Of a stretch of DNA of 64,000 bases, positions 24,555 through 36,500 are shown piece by piece. The notes beneath the pieces are model-generated. The model saw nothing but the letters and a program-made list of their open reading frames with translations, made no database searches and was not told the DNA's origin. The stretch is from Gibbula magus (lineage: Eukaryota > Mollusca > Gastropoda > Trochida > Trochidae): assembly GCA_936450465.1 (NCBI GenBank), contig OW388300.1:19531232-19595231 (forward strand), read 5' to 3'. Position 1 is the first letter of the stretch. Every line of letters starts with the position of its first letter. The position numbers and the translations under genes were made by a program.

Positions 24555-27500
24555 GTAAGTAAAAAAAATCAGTTTAGTGCTCATTTTAGTATTTTGTTGG
24601 ATAATTGCAAATCAAAAAGTCAATGGTTATTTAATTATGTATTTCGAGTCATTTGCCATAGCTGTAATTTTATCGCCCATAGCTGTCATTCTATCATTCA
24701 TATCTGTCATTCGATCAGCTACTGTTCTCATTAGTTGGTACTGTGGTAATGGGTACTAGTAATTGTTATAATAAAAGTCATATTAATTTATCATGATGTG
24801 CACAACTATTATTAGATTTCATTATTACAATATTATGTATTGTAAGTTATAGAATAACCTGTATGCATAAAGCATTTAAGAATATGGCTTCCCATGTAGC
24901 ACAACTACATCAGCCCGACATCGGCCTGACGCTGTTAACATTATCGGCCCGACGTAGGCTAACTCCAACGGGCCGATGAAGTTTTGCTCATCGGTTCTAC
25001 ATCGGCCCGACGTCGGCATAAAATTATCGGGCCAGCATCGGCCCTACATCGGCCCGTACTTGAATTAAGAATTACTTTTTGGTAATTAGTAGCATTTTCC
25101 TTGAACGTACTTCATTATGATCAAGTTAATCATCAGCGTACCACCTCTTGAGATCATATTCACATACTTTTGTTAAGTATTTTCAAAATTCAGCCTTTGA
25201 ATAATTATAGTTGAAAAATTATCACTTCTACAAGAAATGATGAATTTAATTAAGAAAACAACTTTCGTGTGGGAATATATGTAGGCCTATACTTAAATGT
25301 TAAATTCAAAATATTGACTTTTGACTATACAGGTGCTACACTATAATATTAAAAATTCCTACGTGTGTAAATTCAAAATTAAAACTTGAAATTAAACTAT
25401 TTTCTTGGACAACAATCTTCCAGTCCATTTCATGCTAATTATAATTACGAAATAACAAATGGTTTTGTTTTCAACATTTTAATCAGTAAATGACAAAGTA
25501 AATGCATCAGGAGTGACATTTGGATCTTAAAAGTTCATTATTCCCTCCACTTTGTGAGCTTTATGGCATGTTCTATGTCCCTTTCAGATGGGTGCCTTGT
25601 ATCCATGTTTTTCTGTACAGCCTCTTAAATAAAGAAAAAGATTCATCAATCTATATGTAAGGAGATAAATTTACAATAATATGATGTTCTAATGTTCTAA
25701 TGGTAGGGACCGCTTAATGAGCAAAAGTGTGCCCTCAGCCCTCCCGTTACAGCTAGGATTCTGAATGATACACTGGCGAAATTTTAGTGAATTCTTCATG
25801 AAAAATTCATAAACTCTTCAAGAATTGTCGTCATGAAGATTTCATGATTTGTTTATGAGCATAAGTGAGAATATATTAAATTTAATTTCATGAACTAATT
25901 GAACAGTTCATGAATTAAATTCCCTGAATTGTTCATGAAGTAAAATTCTCACTTATGTTCATGAACTAGGTCATGAATTTTACATCATAAACATTGAATG
26001 TTCATGAATACATTGGCATTGAATATACCAATAATAAAATTAGTTTCTTACACATCACATCCAAATGCTGAAAGTATTTGTAATCTAAACTTGTTACTTT
26101 TAAATATCAATCTAAAACGAATGAATGACAATTATTATATCATTTATATATGATGCAGAGTCGTGCAAAAAGTATTCGGACGGTGACGCCATTTCCATAG
26201 ACTTACATGTTAATTTAGTCTGGGATAAATAATTTTCATAGATAGGATATTTGTCCTATCCTATTCACAATTATCATGTTTGTGAGGAATCATCCTGGCT
26301 ACAACCTCATTATTTATGTTTAATTTCCCGTTTTATTTATAGGAAATGACAGTAATTTCATCAACATATATACATACATGTTGTTGTGAAAACATTTAAC
26401 ATGGCGATCTATGGGACCCGTTTGTATTCAATGTACATTCGTAGGTAAATCGGATGACATTTGTTAAATTTTTGTCAGAAAAGTAAATACAAATTATGTA
26501 CTTCAAGCTGAGATGATTTCCAATCAAGCTGGAACATTTGACATTGATCCAACCAGAATTTATTTCATGAAAATTATTTATCCAAGACTAAATTAACATG
26601 CAAGTCTATGGAAATAACGTCACCGTCCGAATACTTTTTGCATCACTCTGTATACATTAATTTTACTTACTTGAGAGTAACTCCAGCTTTAGGGCAGAAA
26701 ACGCCCTCTTCTCCCCCTTCCACATCCAATTAAGCTGAAGCGCCAGTTTTGTCCCACAATGTGGCCCCAATGTTTTCCTTGTCGCTTCCTGGGTGGTTCA
26801 GGTCGCCTCGCCTTTTAAAGCAAGTTTCTGCACCTTTGAACAAAATGTATCAGAAATACTTCATGAAATATGATTCATTTTGATCATAAAATTAAATTTG
26901 ATTTATATAAGAAGGCAAACATATATACCAACTGCATTGGTTATGTAATGGTATGTTCAGTAAAAAAATTAACAAATAAAATCGTTGACATGAAATCGAT
27001 TTCATTTTAGTGAGGCAAAATAATGAAAATATTGTGGTATTAACTATTATAGTATTAAGACAGATCAACAATAATAATCTAATTTGATGAAAATAATACA
27101 GACTGCTAAGTGTTTATACAAAGTGTTTAATTAGTTGAATTTGCGCGAAGCAACCAATATGACACTTGCAACAATCAAAACAAACAATGAAAGTCAACAA
27201 CTTGTACTCAGTGAACTGTAAACAGCTGATCAAATAGTTTTCGAACTCCGCACAACACATGTAGGGAGACAACGTCATCTAGCACCGACAATCGCGGAGA
27301 GGAGTTTGACAATGGTTTTGTCGTATATTGTGACAAGATTTCGCCAAAACTGAAGTAAATCATCCTACATTGTCTACTACAACTACACATCCATGATCTT
27401 TATACGATGGATGGAACTAAGTAACTATGGAATATCAACTACAGGCGATAGTCACAAAATAGTGAAATATATGTAGCCTAGTGCCGCTTTCATTTGCGTC

Positions 27501-30500
27501 ATGCATGTAGAATATGACTCAATGAGTAAGCAATGCTACTTTAGTTAAGATATGATACTGAGTAATTAAAAAACGTTTTTACTAATTTCGTGACTTACCT
27601 CAAGCATACAATGATAATGTACGTAGCCTTGCCAATCGCCCTTCAGCGACATCAAACATGGCGATGATAATGACGTCATCGTTGGACATGACGTCAGAGA
27701 TATTTTTGGCGCGTACATTTATGCAATGCTTCCCCCTTGGATCGAAGATTTTCGTTTGAGGAAGTGAAGGAGAAAGTGTCTGCCTAATTGAGTGTGGAAG
27801 AGGGTTATTTTAGAGACAAGACACAGCTTTGGTGTAGGCCTAATACAATAAGTTTGAAAAATCTAAAAACTATCATAAGTTTGTGAAAATATTTCCCCCC
27901 ACTGAATGTCATTTCACTCATCAGCCCGACGTCGGCCCGATGCAGTTCACCAGTTAAATAGTGCCGATGATGCCAATCGTGGGCCAGCGTCGGCCCGATG
28001 CAGTTAGCCGATGTAGAACAAGTGCCGACGGGCCGATCCTTAGCCGACGTCGGCACGATGTAGGTGTGCTAGCTGGGTTAATAAAAAAAAACTGTTATAA
28101 GAAATATAAATCAATTTTATCAGAAATAATATTTATGAATTGATTATGCCACAAATCTGAAACAGTGGAACCAAAATGGTTTAATTTTGTTTATCTATAG
28201 ATGAATCAGTCATATCCAAATCAAACTTTGTATTTATTAAAACAAAAATTGTACAAAGCTTAAAAATTGCAATGCAGGTACAAGCCAGGAACTTCACGAT
28301 TGACTACGAGAGGGACACGTTTTTGAAAGATGGAGAAGCATTCCGCTACATCTCAGGCAGCATCCACTACACCCGAGTACCGAGAATCTATTGGAAGGAT
28401 AGACTCCTCAAAATGGCTGCTGCAGGGTTAAACACTATTCAAACGTGAGTACCGTATTTCCTCTAATGAGCACCAGGTCTCCAATAAGCGCCGGGGGTCA
28501 TGGGTAGTTGGAAAAAAAGGTCCGAACCTCTAATATAAAGTGCTGGGCCTCTAATATAAAGCGCCAGGTCTCTAATATGCGTTGGGTCAAAACAATATTA
28601 GATTAATGCTTCCTCAGTAAAGTTCAATTTCTATTGAAGAAATAAGCACCGGGTCTCCAAAAAGCGCCATAGGTAGGTAGGTACAATATAGCATGTTTTC
28701 ATTAGCCGTAATGCAAAAATATCAAGATGGTAACAGAACCCCCTTTAATCTTAATTCCAATTTATTTAGTTGATATTTTACAGTTATGTGCCATGGAACT
28801 TCCATCAACAAGCCCCGAATGTGTCAGATTTCTCAGGAAACCTTGACATGGTAGCATTTATACGACTTGCGCAGGACATGGGATTCTTTGTCATTCTCCG
28901 CCCGGGACCATACACTGATGCAGGATGGGATTTTGTGAGTTAAAGGATTAATAACCAAATATTTCTTGTAAAATAAAGGATTTTCTGACATTTTGGTACA
29001 ATAAAATCATTATTTCAGGCTGTACATAGAGTGAAGGAGTTATTGTTTAACGCTGCCTGGGCAGTATCGCAGTCATAAGCTGTGAATTAACCTACATCAA
29101 TGCAGAATTTAAAAATGTGAGTTATTATTGAATATACCTTAAGTCAGAGGCAAAGGAATAATTTCATTATTAATATGCTTCAGTGATGATATCGTATCTT
29201 ACACATTACCGGTATGTATATTGAAAGATTTTGTGATATTTCCTTTCAGTTACACCAATAATTAATGTAATCTCAACATTTTATCCACTTGGCCATTGCT
29301 AAATACGATGGTGTGGAATCAAGTAAGACTTTGATGCTTGGGTCTGGGTTGGGTTCAGCTGGAATAAAGTCTTAATTTTACGAATCGAATTCCCATATTT
29401 TTAAGTTTAAGAAATAACATGGTTAAGATTTTGTATTGCAAGAAATCATACAGCTTCCCTTCATTATAAATCATGGTGTAAACCTTGATTCCTTGTTTTT
29501 TCAAATTTACTATTTTATGTTTTCTGTCAAAGTCAAAGTCATTGTCAAAGTCTGTTTAAATATTGATTATATATTTTTGTTTGCAGGGAGGTCTGGCATC
29601 ATTTCTAATGCGGAGTACTTACGTAAACCAGAATATGAAACTGAGAACAAACGACCCAGGTAAAATGTAAAATATAACGGTAAATGTACATGTAAATGTA
29701 AATAAATATTGCTTTCACAAATGTAATAGTGAATATGAAACTGAGAACAAACGACCCAGGTAAAATGTAAAATGTAACGGTAAATGTACATGTAAATGTA
29801 AATAAATATTGCTTTCCAAAGTAATTGTAAATGTAAATGTATATAAATATTGCTTTCACAAATGTAAATGTAAATATAAAATGTAAATAAATATTGCTTT
29901 CACAAATGTAAATATAAATGTCAATGTCAATGTAAAATGTAGATAAACTTAACATGAATGCTCAATAATGTGTTTATTGAACTAAATTGATTCTTGCTGA
30001 GTGACTGACTATCAGGAATCATCCAGGGACTAATGATAAGTATCCTCGGAATCTATAACAGAACAAAGGTTATGTTGGAAGAGAGAAGTAGAGTAACATC
30101 GTTAGGGAGATAAGGTTAAGTATCTCAGAGTTTATTCTCCGTAATGGTTAAACTGAAGTAGCAGATAGGTTTGTCAGGTGAGTTTAAGAGTACCGTATTC
30201 TCTCGGGTATAAGACCAGGGAAACAAACATCTTGAAAACATGGGGGTGGGCTTTTAGTTGGGAGAGACCAAACTCAGATGAAAATGTTTACCTGAGACCA
30301 TCAGACAATCAGATAAGGTTTTATGAAGGTTTTTCAACAGTTAACTTAAAATAATATTATAGATTTATGTAATGTATGACCATGGAACATCTGGAAAATT
30401 TGGGGGTGGGCTATAACCTGAGAATAACCCCAACCAGGACAACCCTCTGTTAAGTGGTGGTGGTCTTAGGCTTGAGTGTGGTCTTATACCGGATAGAATA

Positions 30501-33500
30501 CGGTATCTTATAACACACCTGCAAGTATTACTGCAGGGAGAAGGCCTGCAACACCATTGTTGCTATATTTTTCGGTGAAACCTTTGAGCATCGGCTGGAA
30601 CTAGCGAACCATACTTGATACTGTGCTGAAAATCATTGTACCATTTCACATAAAGATAAACTTTACTGTATATAGAATTGTTCTCTACAGCAGGATTTGA
30701 ACCATCAGACCTCTTGTCAAACACACAACCCACTGAGCTATCCCTCCCAGATAAAGGCTGACAATGTTTGACACATGCTCTCTTCTATCTCCAGTCTACA
30801 TGACTGCAGTGAAGAGCTGGTTTGATGACCTGCTGCCCAGAGTGAAGCCACTCCTCTACAACAACGGAGGACCAATCATATCTGTCCAGGTACTCCATAT
30901 TGGTCGTGTTAACCCTTGTGTCTCCACAACAGTTACTGATGACTTTAAGGGGGCTGTAGCACGTTTTTTGCAAAATTGATAGTTTGTATGAGAACAAGTT
31001 CTATGGATAGTCAACTTCTTTATTGATAAGAGGCGATGTTTCGATGCAGATACTAGCACCGTTATCAAGCATCGAAACGTCGCACTCATATCAATAAAGA
31101 AGTTGACTATCCATAGAACTTGTTCTCATTCATCATACCAGCTTCAAAAATGCCTCTCAAAGAAATGATAGTTTGTGTCTTTAGAGGCTAAAACATCTTA
31201 TTACACAAACCAATTATCCATAGTAGTAATGCGTATAAAGCAAACATTGCATGGCGGCCATTTTATTGTGAACACATTTTTAGCTCATCTGGCCTGAAAG
31301 GCCCGATGGGCTTATGGCATGGATGGTGTCGGCGTCCATCTGTCCGTCCATCCGTCCGTCCGTCCGTCTGTAAACTTTTCGCATTTTCGTCTTCTTCTCC
31401 AGAACCACTTGGTCTACGGAGCTGAAATTTTGTCTGCAGACTCCCTGGCCAATGGGGATTCTTAATTGTAGATTTCAAGACCCTGTGACCTCAATTGGCG
31501 TCACAGCCTCAAAAACCTATTTTGATCTTCTTCTCCAGTTCCAAAAGATCTAGAGAACTGAAAAGTTGTGTGCAGACTTCTTGGATTCTTAATTGTAGAT
31601 TTCGTGACCCTGTGACGTCAATTGGGGTCACAGGGGTCACAGCCCCAAAAACCTATTTTCATCTTCTTCTTTACTAAGTTCCAAAAGGTCTAGAAAGCTG
31701 AAAAGTTGTGTGCATACTCCTTGGCCAATGGGGATTCTAAATTGTAGATGTTGTGACCCTGTGACCCCAAATGGGGTCACAGAGGTCATGACCTGAGAAG
31801 CTTTTTCATCTTGAGATTTTATGTGCTCTTCAAAGGGAGTTAATTAAACAACAGTGATGAATTAAATGTTCAAGTGTGTCTTTATTTGAAGAGGATTTTA
31901 TATCTGGCCTCAAAGATGGCCAGGTCAGAAGGCCAAGGACCTATTTCATCTTCTCCATTTAAAGTGCTTCCTATTTGTTGTACCTCTCACCTTGAAGTTG
32001 ACATTTTGAATTAGTTAATGTATAAAGCCTGATGAGCTACAGAGGCAGTGGCTCTATGTTATTATTTCGAATGACGAAAACTATTCCCATGGCTTTGTTG
32101 AGCCATGTACACTTATTATCAACTTGATTTTCCGAAGAGAGAAGGGTGTTTTACTATTGGTGAAATTATTTTTCAAATGCATTTCATCGACTTATTTGAG
32201 CAAAAAAATGTGCTACTGCACCTTTAACATAGACAGATTTCTACATGAGTGACACTTCTGACACATGATTCATAATTTACCTAGAACTAAAAAAAGTGTA
32301 GTTACCTCACTCTGAATTGAGATATTGTTCAGGATTTTTTATTTTTATTTCATATCAAATTTTAAAGAGTTAAATGTCATTAATCCTTCCCCACCAAGTT
32401 GAATCCTCGTCGCTATATCTAGCATGTTTTTCTCAGCCAATGGAATGTCCTGATTTGAAATGTAGTGATTGCTCATCAGTCTCATCCAAGCATTGGCAAT
32501 ATTCTAAATGATTTCATTGCTTATCGTTTATTTAAGAAATAGAAGACGAGTTGGCGTGCTTTAGCGTTGAATAAAACATAGCAGGGAGCATAAAACACGA
32601 TAAAGCACAACAACGAGTCTTCTATTCCTTATATGAGATGCCCTTAAACAGTTACTCACTTTTATATAAAATCTGTTAAGATATAATGTTATTTGTATAA
32701 ACTATATTTTGAAAATATAGCCTCCCGTCATTAGCAATTGAACAGTCAAAGCGATGTAAAATACGTTATTAGCTAAGCGATGCTCTAACGGACATCCTAA
32801 ATCACGAGCATATTTCATTGTGTCATAGAGCACGCTGTCGGTCCCATTGACCGCCTGTGTTTTATTGTCGTGGGTATCTTATATAATGTGATACAAAGAC
32901 AATCAGGGGGGTTGTTGTGTTGTGGATACAAACTCTGATGAAAGTAAGAGACTATAGTTCTTGAATGGCCGCTAACTGTCCCTCCACAGGTAGAGAATGA
33001 GTACGGCAGCCACTACTCCTGCGACCACGCCTACATGCGTCATCTACGTGACATCGTGCGCTCCCATCTCGGTCCGGACGTTGTGTTGTTCACAGTTGAT
33101 GGAGTTGGTGTACAGCTTCTTGAGTGTGGAACTATTGAGGGACTCTATACTACTGTAGACTTCGGAATCGGTGGTAAATTTTTTAACCCCTGCTGGAGGG
33201 GATTCTAAATTGTAGATTTTGTGACCCTGTGACCTCAAATATGGGTCACAGGGGTCATGACCTAAAAGACTATTTTCATCTTCTTCTCAAGTCCCGATGA
33301 CTCTAGAGAGCTGAAATTTTATGTACAGACTCCTTGGCTGGAGGGGATTCTAAATTGTAGATTTTGTGACCCTATGACCCCAAATATGGGTCACAGAGGT
33401 CATGACCTAAAAGACTATTTTCATCTTCTCAAGTCCTGATGACTCTAGAGAGCTGAAATTTTATGTACAGACTCCTTGGCTGGAGGGAATTCTAAATTGT

Positions 33501-36500
33501 AGATTTTGTGACCCTGTGACCTCAAAAATGGGTCACAGAGGTTATGACCTCAAAAGCTATTTTCATCTTCTTCTCCAGTCCCAAAAGTTTGAGAAAGCTG
33601 AAATGTTGTGTACAGACTCTTTGGCCAATGGGCGATACTAAGTTGTAGATTTGGTGACCCTGTGACCCCAAATAGAAATCTGTTTCATTCAATACAATAA
33701 ACATTTAACAGTCATATTGAAAGCAGTTTGAAATTCAAAACCACTGTTTTTGTTACTAAAAGAAAAATCAACATTATGAGTGAACAGAAATGATGCCAAA
33801 ATGTTTTTTAAAATCTTTCTCAAATCTAAATGAATGAATGTTTTATCTCATTACAAATATCTTGGTATCATTTTCACATCCAGATTAAACTGGTCCAAAG
33901 CATGTGAAACATTAGCGTTACAAGCAAGAAAGGCTTCGTTTCCAATATTTTCTCTATTTAAAACTTATCAGAATCTATCTCTTAGTGTTGCATCTACAAT
34001 ATTTGACAGTAAAATCGTACCAATTCTGCTTTATGGTGCAGAAATATGGGGTTTTACATATCGTGAAAATATTGAAAAAATACAGAGTTTATACTTCAAA
34101 AGATATCTTTGCGTCAGTAAAAATGTATCTTCAAATGTTGTGTTTGGTGAAACTGGGAGAAGCCACCTATGCGTGTATTATTTTTCCCGTTGTATTAAGT
34201 ATTGGTGTAGAATACTCCATATGGAAGGTTGCCGATATCCAAAGGCATCCTACGAAATGTTAAGTTAAGGAGAAAACATGACTCCGAGGTCTTCTGCTCT
34301 GAGAATAACCTGAAGGGAGGGTTAAAGCCTCGAGGGCGTTAGCCCGAGGGGCTATCCCGACCTTGAGGTTATTCTCAGAGCAGAAGACCGAGGAGGAGTG
34401 TTTTATCCAGCTTATAAACCGTCAACTATCAAAATTTACGAGTTATAGTTTCGGACGCTCAAAGGGCCTAATTCCTCCGCTTAGAGCATTTTAAAAGCAG
34501 AAGACGAAGGGGGAATGTTTTCTTCCTATTTATAAACGTCAAATGTAAAAATTTACATTTTATAATTTTTGATTCCCAAATCGTGTTTTTATAAAGGATA
34601 TGTCGCCCTCGGTTGCGTTATATCGAGGCAAAGAAGGTATGACTATAAATGGAGTAATTCAACTCCACTCATCATCTCGGTCTGCATAGCCGAGCGGTCT
34701 AAGGCGCCAGTTTAGAGAGCGAAGGGTGCCAGGTTCGATTCCAGCTATTTCAACTTGGACATTTTTAACTGTGTATAATTTTCGATAATAATTGCTGCTC
34801 GTTGGCTATTGAGTTGCAAGTCTGAAAAATTATTCTAAGTGCATTTCCAGGTCTTACTTTAAAAAAAACCTTAGGTTCAGGTCTTACTTTCAAAAGTAAA
34901 ACCTCATACCGGGTTATTCTCGGAAGTAAGACCTCATTAGAGGTTATTCCAAGAAAAGAAGATACCTACAAAACAACAGACAGAATCCGACCTAGGTTTA
35001 TAAAATCATATGACAACAATGGTACTTGGACTATCTCATGTCCGACTTCTTTTATTTCATTCAGGATTTTCTTACGTGTGGATATAGAGTGTGGGGATGT
35101 TACAAGTTTTATTTGTGCCTTTAAACAAAGATGTAAGGATATAGATATCCAAAATTGGTACCATAAAATATCTTCTTCCTCATTCTTAAAACATTACTCA
35201 TCTTAATAAATCTATACTTGAGCCTGAAAAATATATTTTAGAGTTATATCATGACAAAGATCTTTTACGCGTGTTATTCAAGTTCTGTGGTATGAGTCAC
35301 AAACTTAAGATACAACTGTGTCGCTTTTAGGGGTGTAACAATACATCGAACTATCGATGCATCGCAATAGTTGGCTTGCCAATAGTACTATATTGATAGT
35401 ATATACAAAAACACTATCGCTATCACAATAGTAGGGTTAACTATTGATACTATCGAAACTATTAAATGTCCCTTTCCCTCACTGAATTTAATTCAAGATT
35501 TTTCATTTTAGAATGTCAAAAGAGAAGAACTAGAGATAGGAAATAGCAAAATGACAAAGTCTTTTCATTTATGATTTCTTTACTGATTTTGGTTCCATAG
35601 TCCTTACATCAATTAAATATTTCTACTAAAACCTGTAAAAAATCTAGCTGTTAATTGCGTATTTGTACAAAATAACCTATCGCAATAGTAAGTGGCAATA
35701 GACTATCGCTATCGCAATAGTCTCTTTGGGTGAATAGTCACCCCTAGTCGCTTTAATAAGGTAACTACTGACTCTGTTAAGTAGTGTTGGGAATCGACCC
35801 CTAACACCCTAATCGATTATCGAAGTCATCTGGCGATCAATTATCGATAAATGATCGACTAGATATATAAATCACCAAGTGGAATTCATGAAGACAAGAC
35901 AAGCTGCCTTGATGAGACGACGACTCAGTCGTACTGTCAAGTTCAACTGCTACGACATTGCTTGTAAAAGATCGTAAAGAGTATAACCTACTTTTCGTCT
36001 CTGCATTAAAAATACACCAAAGGACGTTGGTAATCTTGAATAACTGACAATACATAAACCCATTCAGGTATAGTTCAAACTTCAATGGCACACATACCGT
36101 GTCGATACGTCAAATCGTTGAAAACAACCACCGCATACCAAACAAATCTCTCTGGTCAAAATGTGTTGGAAATTGAGAACAGAATCTACGAGATAAAATT
36201 CAGGTTGAGGTGCCAACATTTGGCCTTCGACCAGCATTTGACCTTCTGTAAAATTAAAAAATAGGCCTATTTAATTGTGTTTCTTGAAGCGAACACGTGT
36301 GGGAGACATGACAGCAGTCATTTTGTTGACAGTTTCATCATCACTCATCAGCCAATCATATCACTTGCTTTCAACCCGTGACTAAGGAGTATTCATTGTT
36401 TTTAAACAAACACAAGCTATTAAAACATTTCTTCAATCTTTATTCACAACATTTAATGAATATAAATTTTCATGTAAACATTTATGTCTAAGGGCACTGT

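Larger units (their letters stand above)
24891..28077 (-). mobile_element. 3.2-kb TIR element filling GLB1-like intron 1
   Basis: Left end CCCATGTAGCACAACTACATC and right end (reversed) CCCAGCTAGCACACCTACATC match in 17 of 21. Behind each end is about 160 bp packed with CGGCCCGACNTCGG-type motifs in both orientations (24915-25062 and 27923-28058). Minus-strand exon-like pieces lie inside, as does a mariner-type MITE. No transposase motif was found, and the superfamily is not known to me. Confidence 0.65.
30945..32227. mobile_element. TTAA-type MITE split by two nested insertions
   Basis: Ends TTAAGGGGGCTGTAGCACG and GTGCTACTGCACCTTTAA. Pieces 30945-30987, 31166-31281 and 32061-32227 line up with the intact copy at 14785-15206. 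The gaps are a foldback and a tandem-array element. Confidence 0.8.

Noticed and set aside
29605..29955. 116-codon minus-strand frame (FTFTFV repeats)
   Set aside because: Antisense of the GTAAAT repeats and of GLB1-like exon 4.
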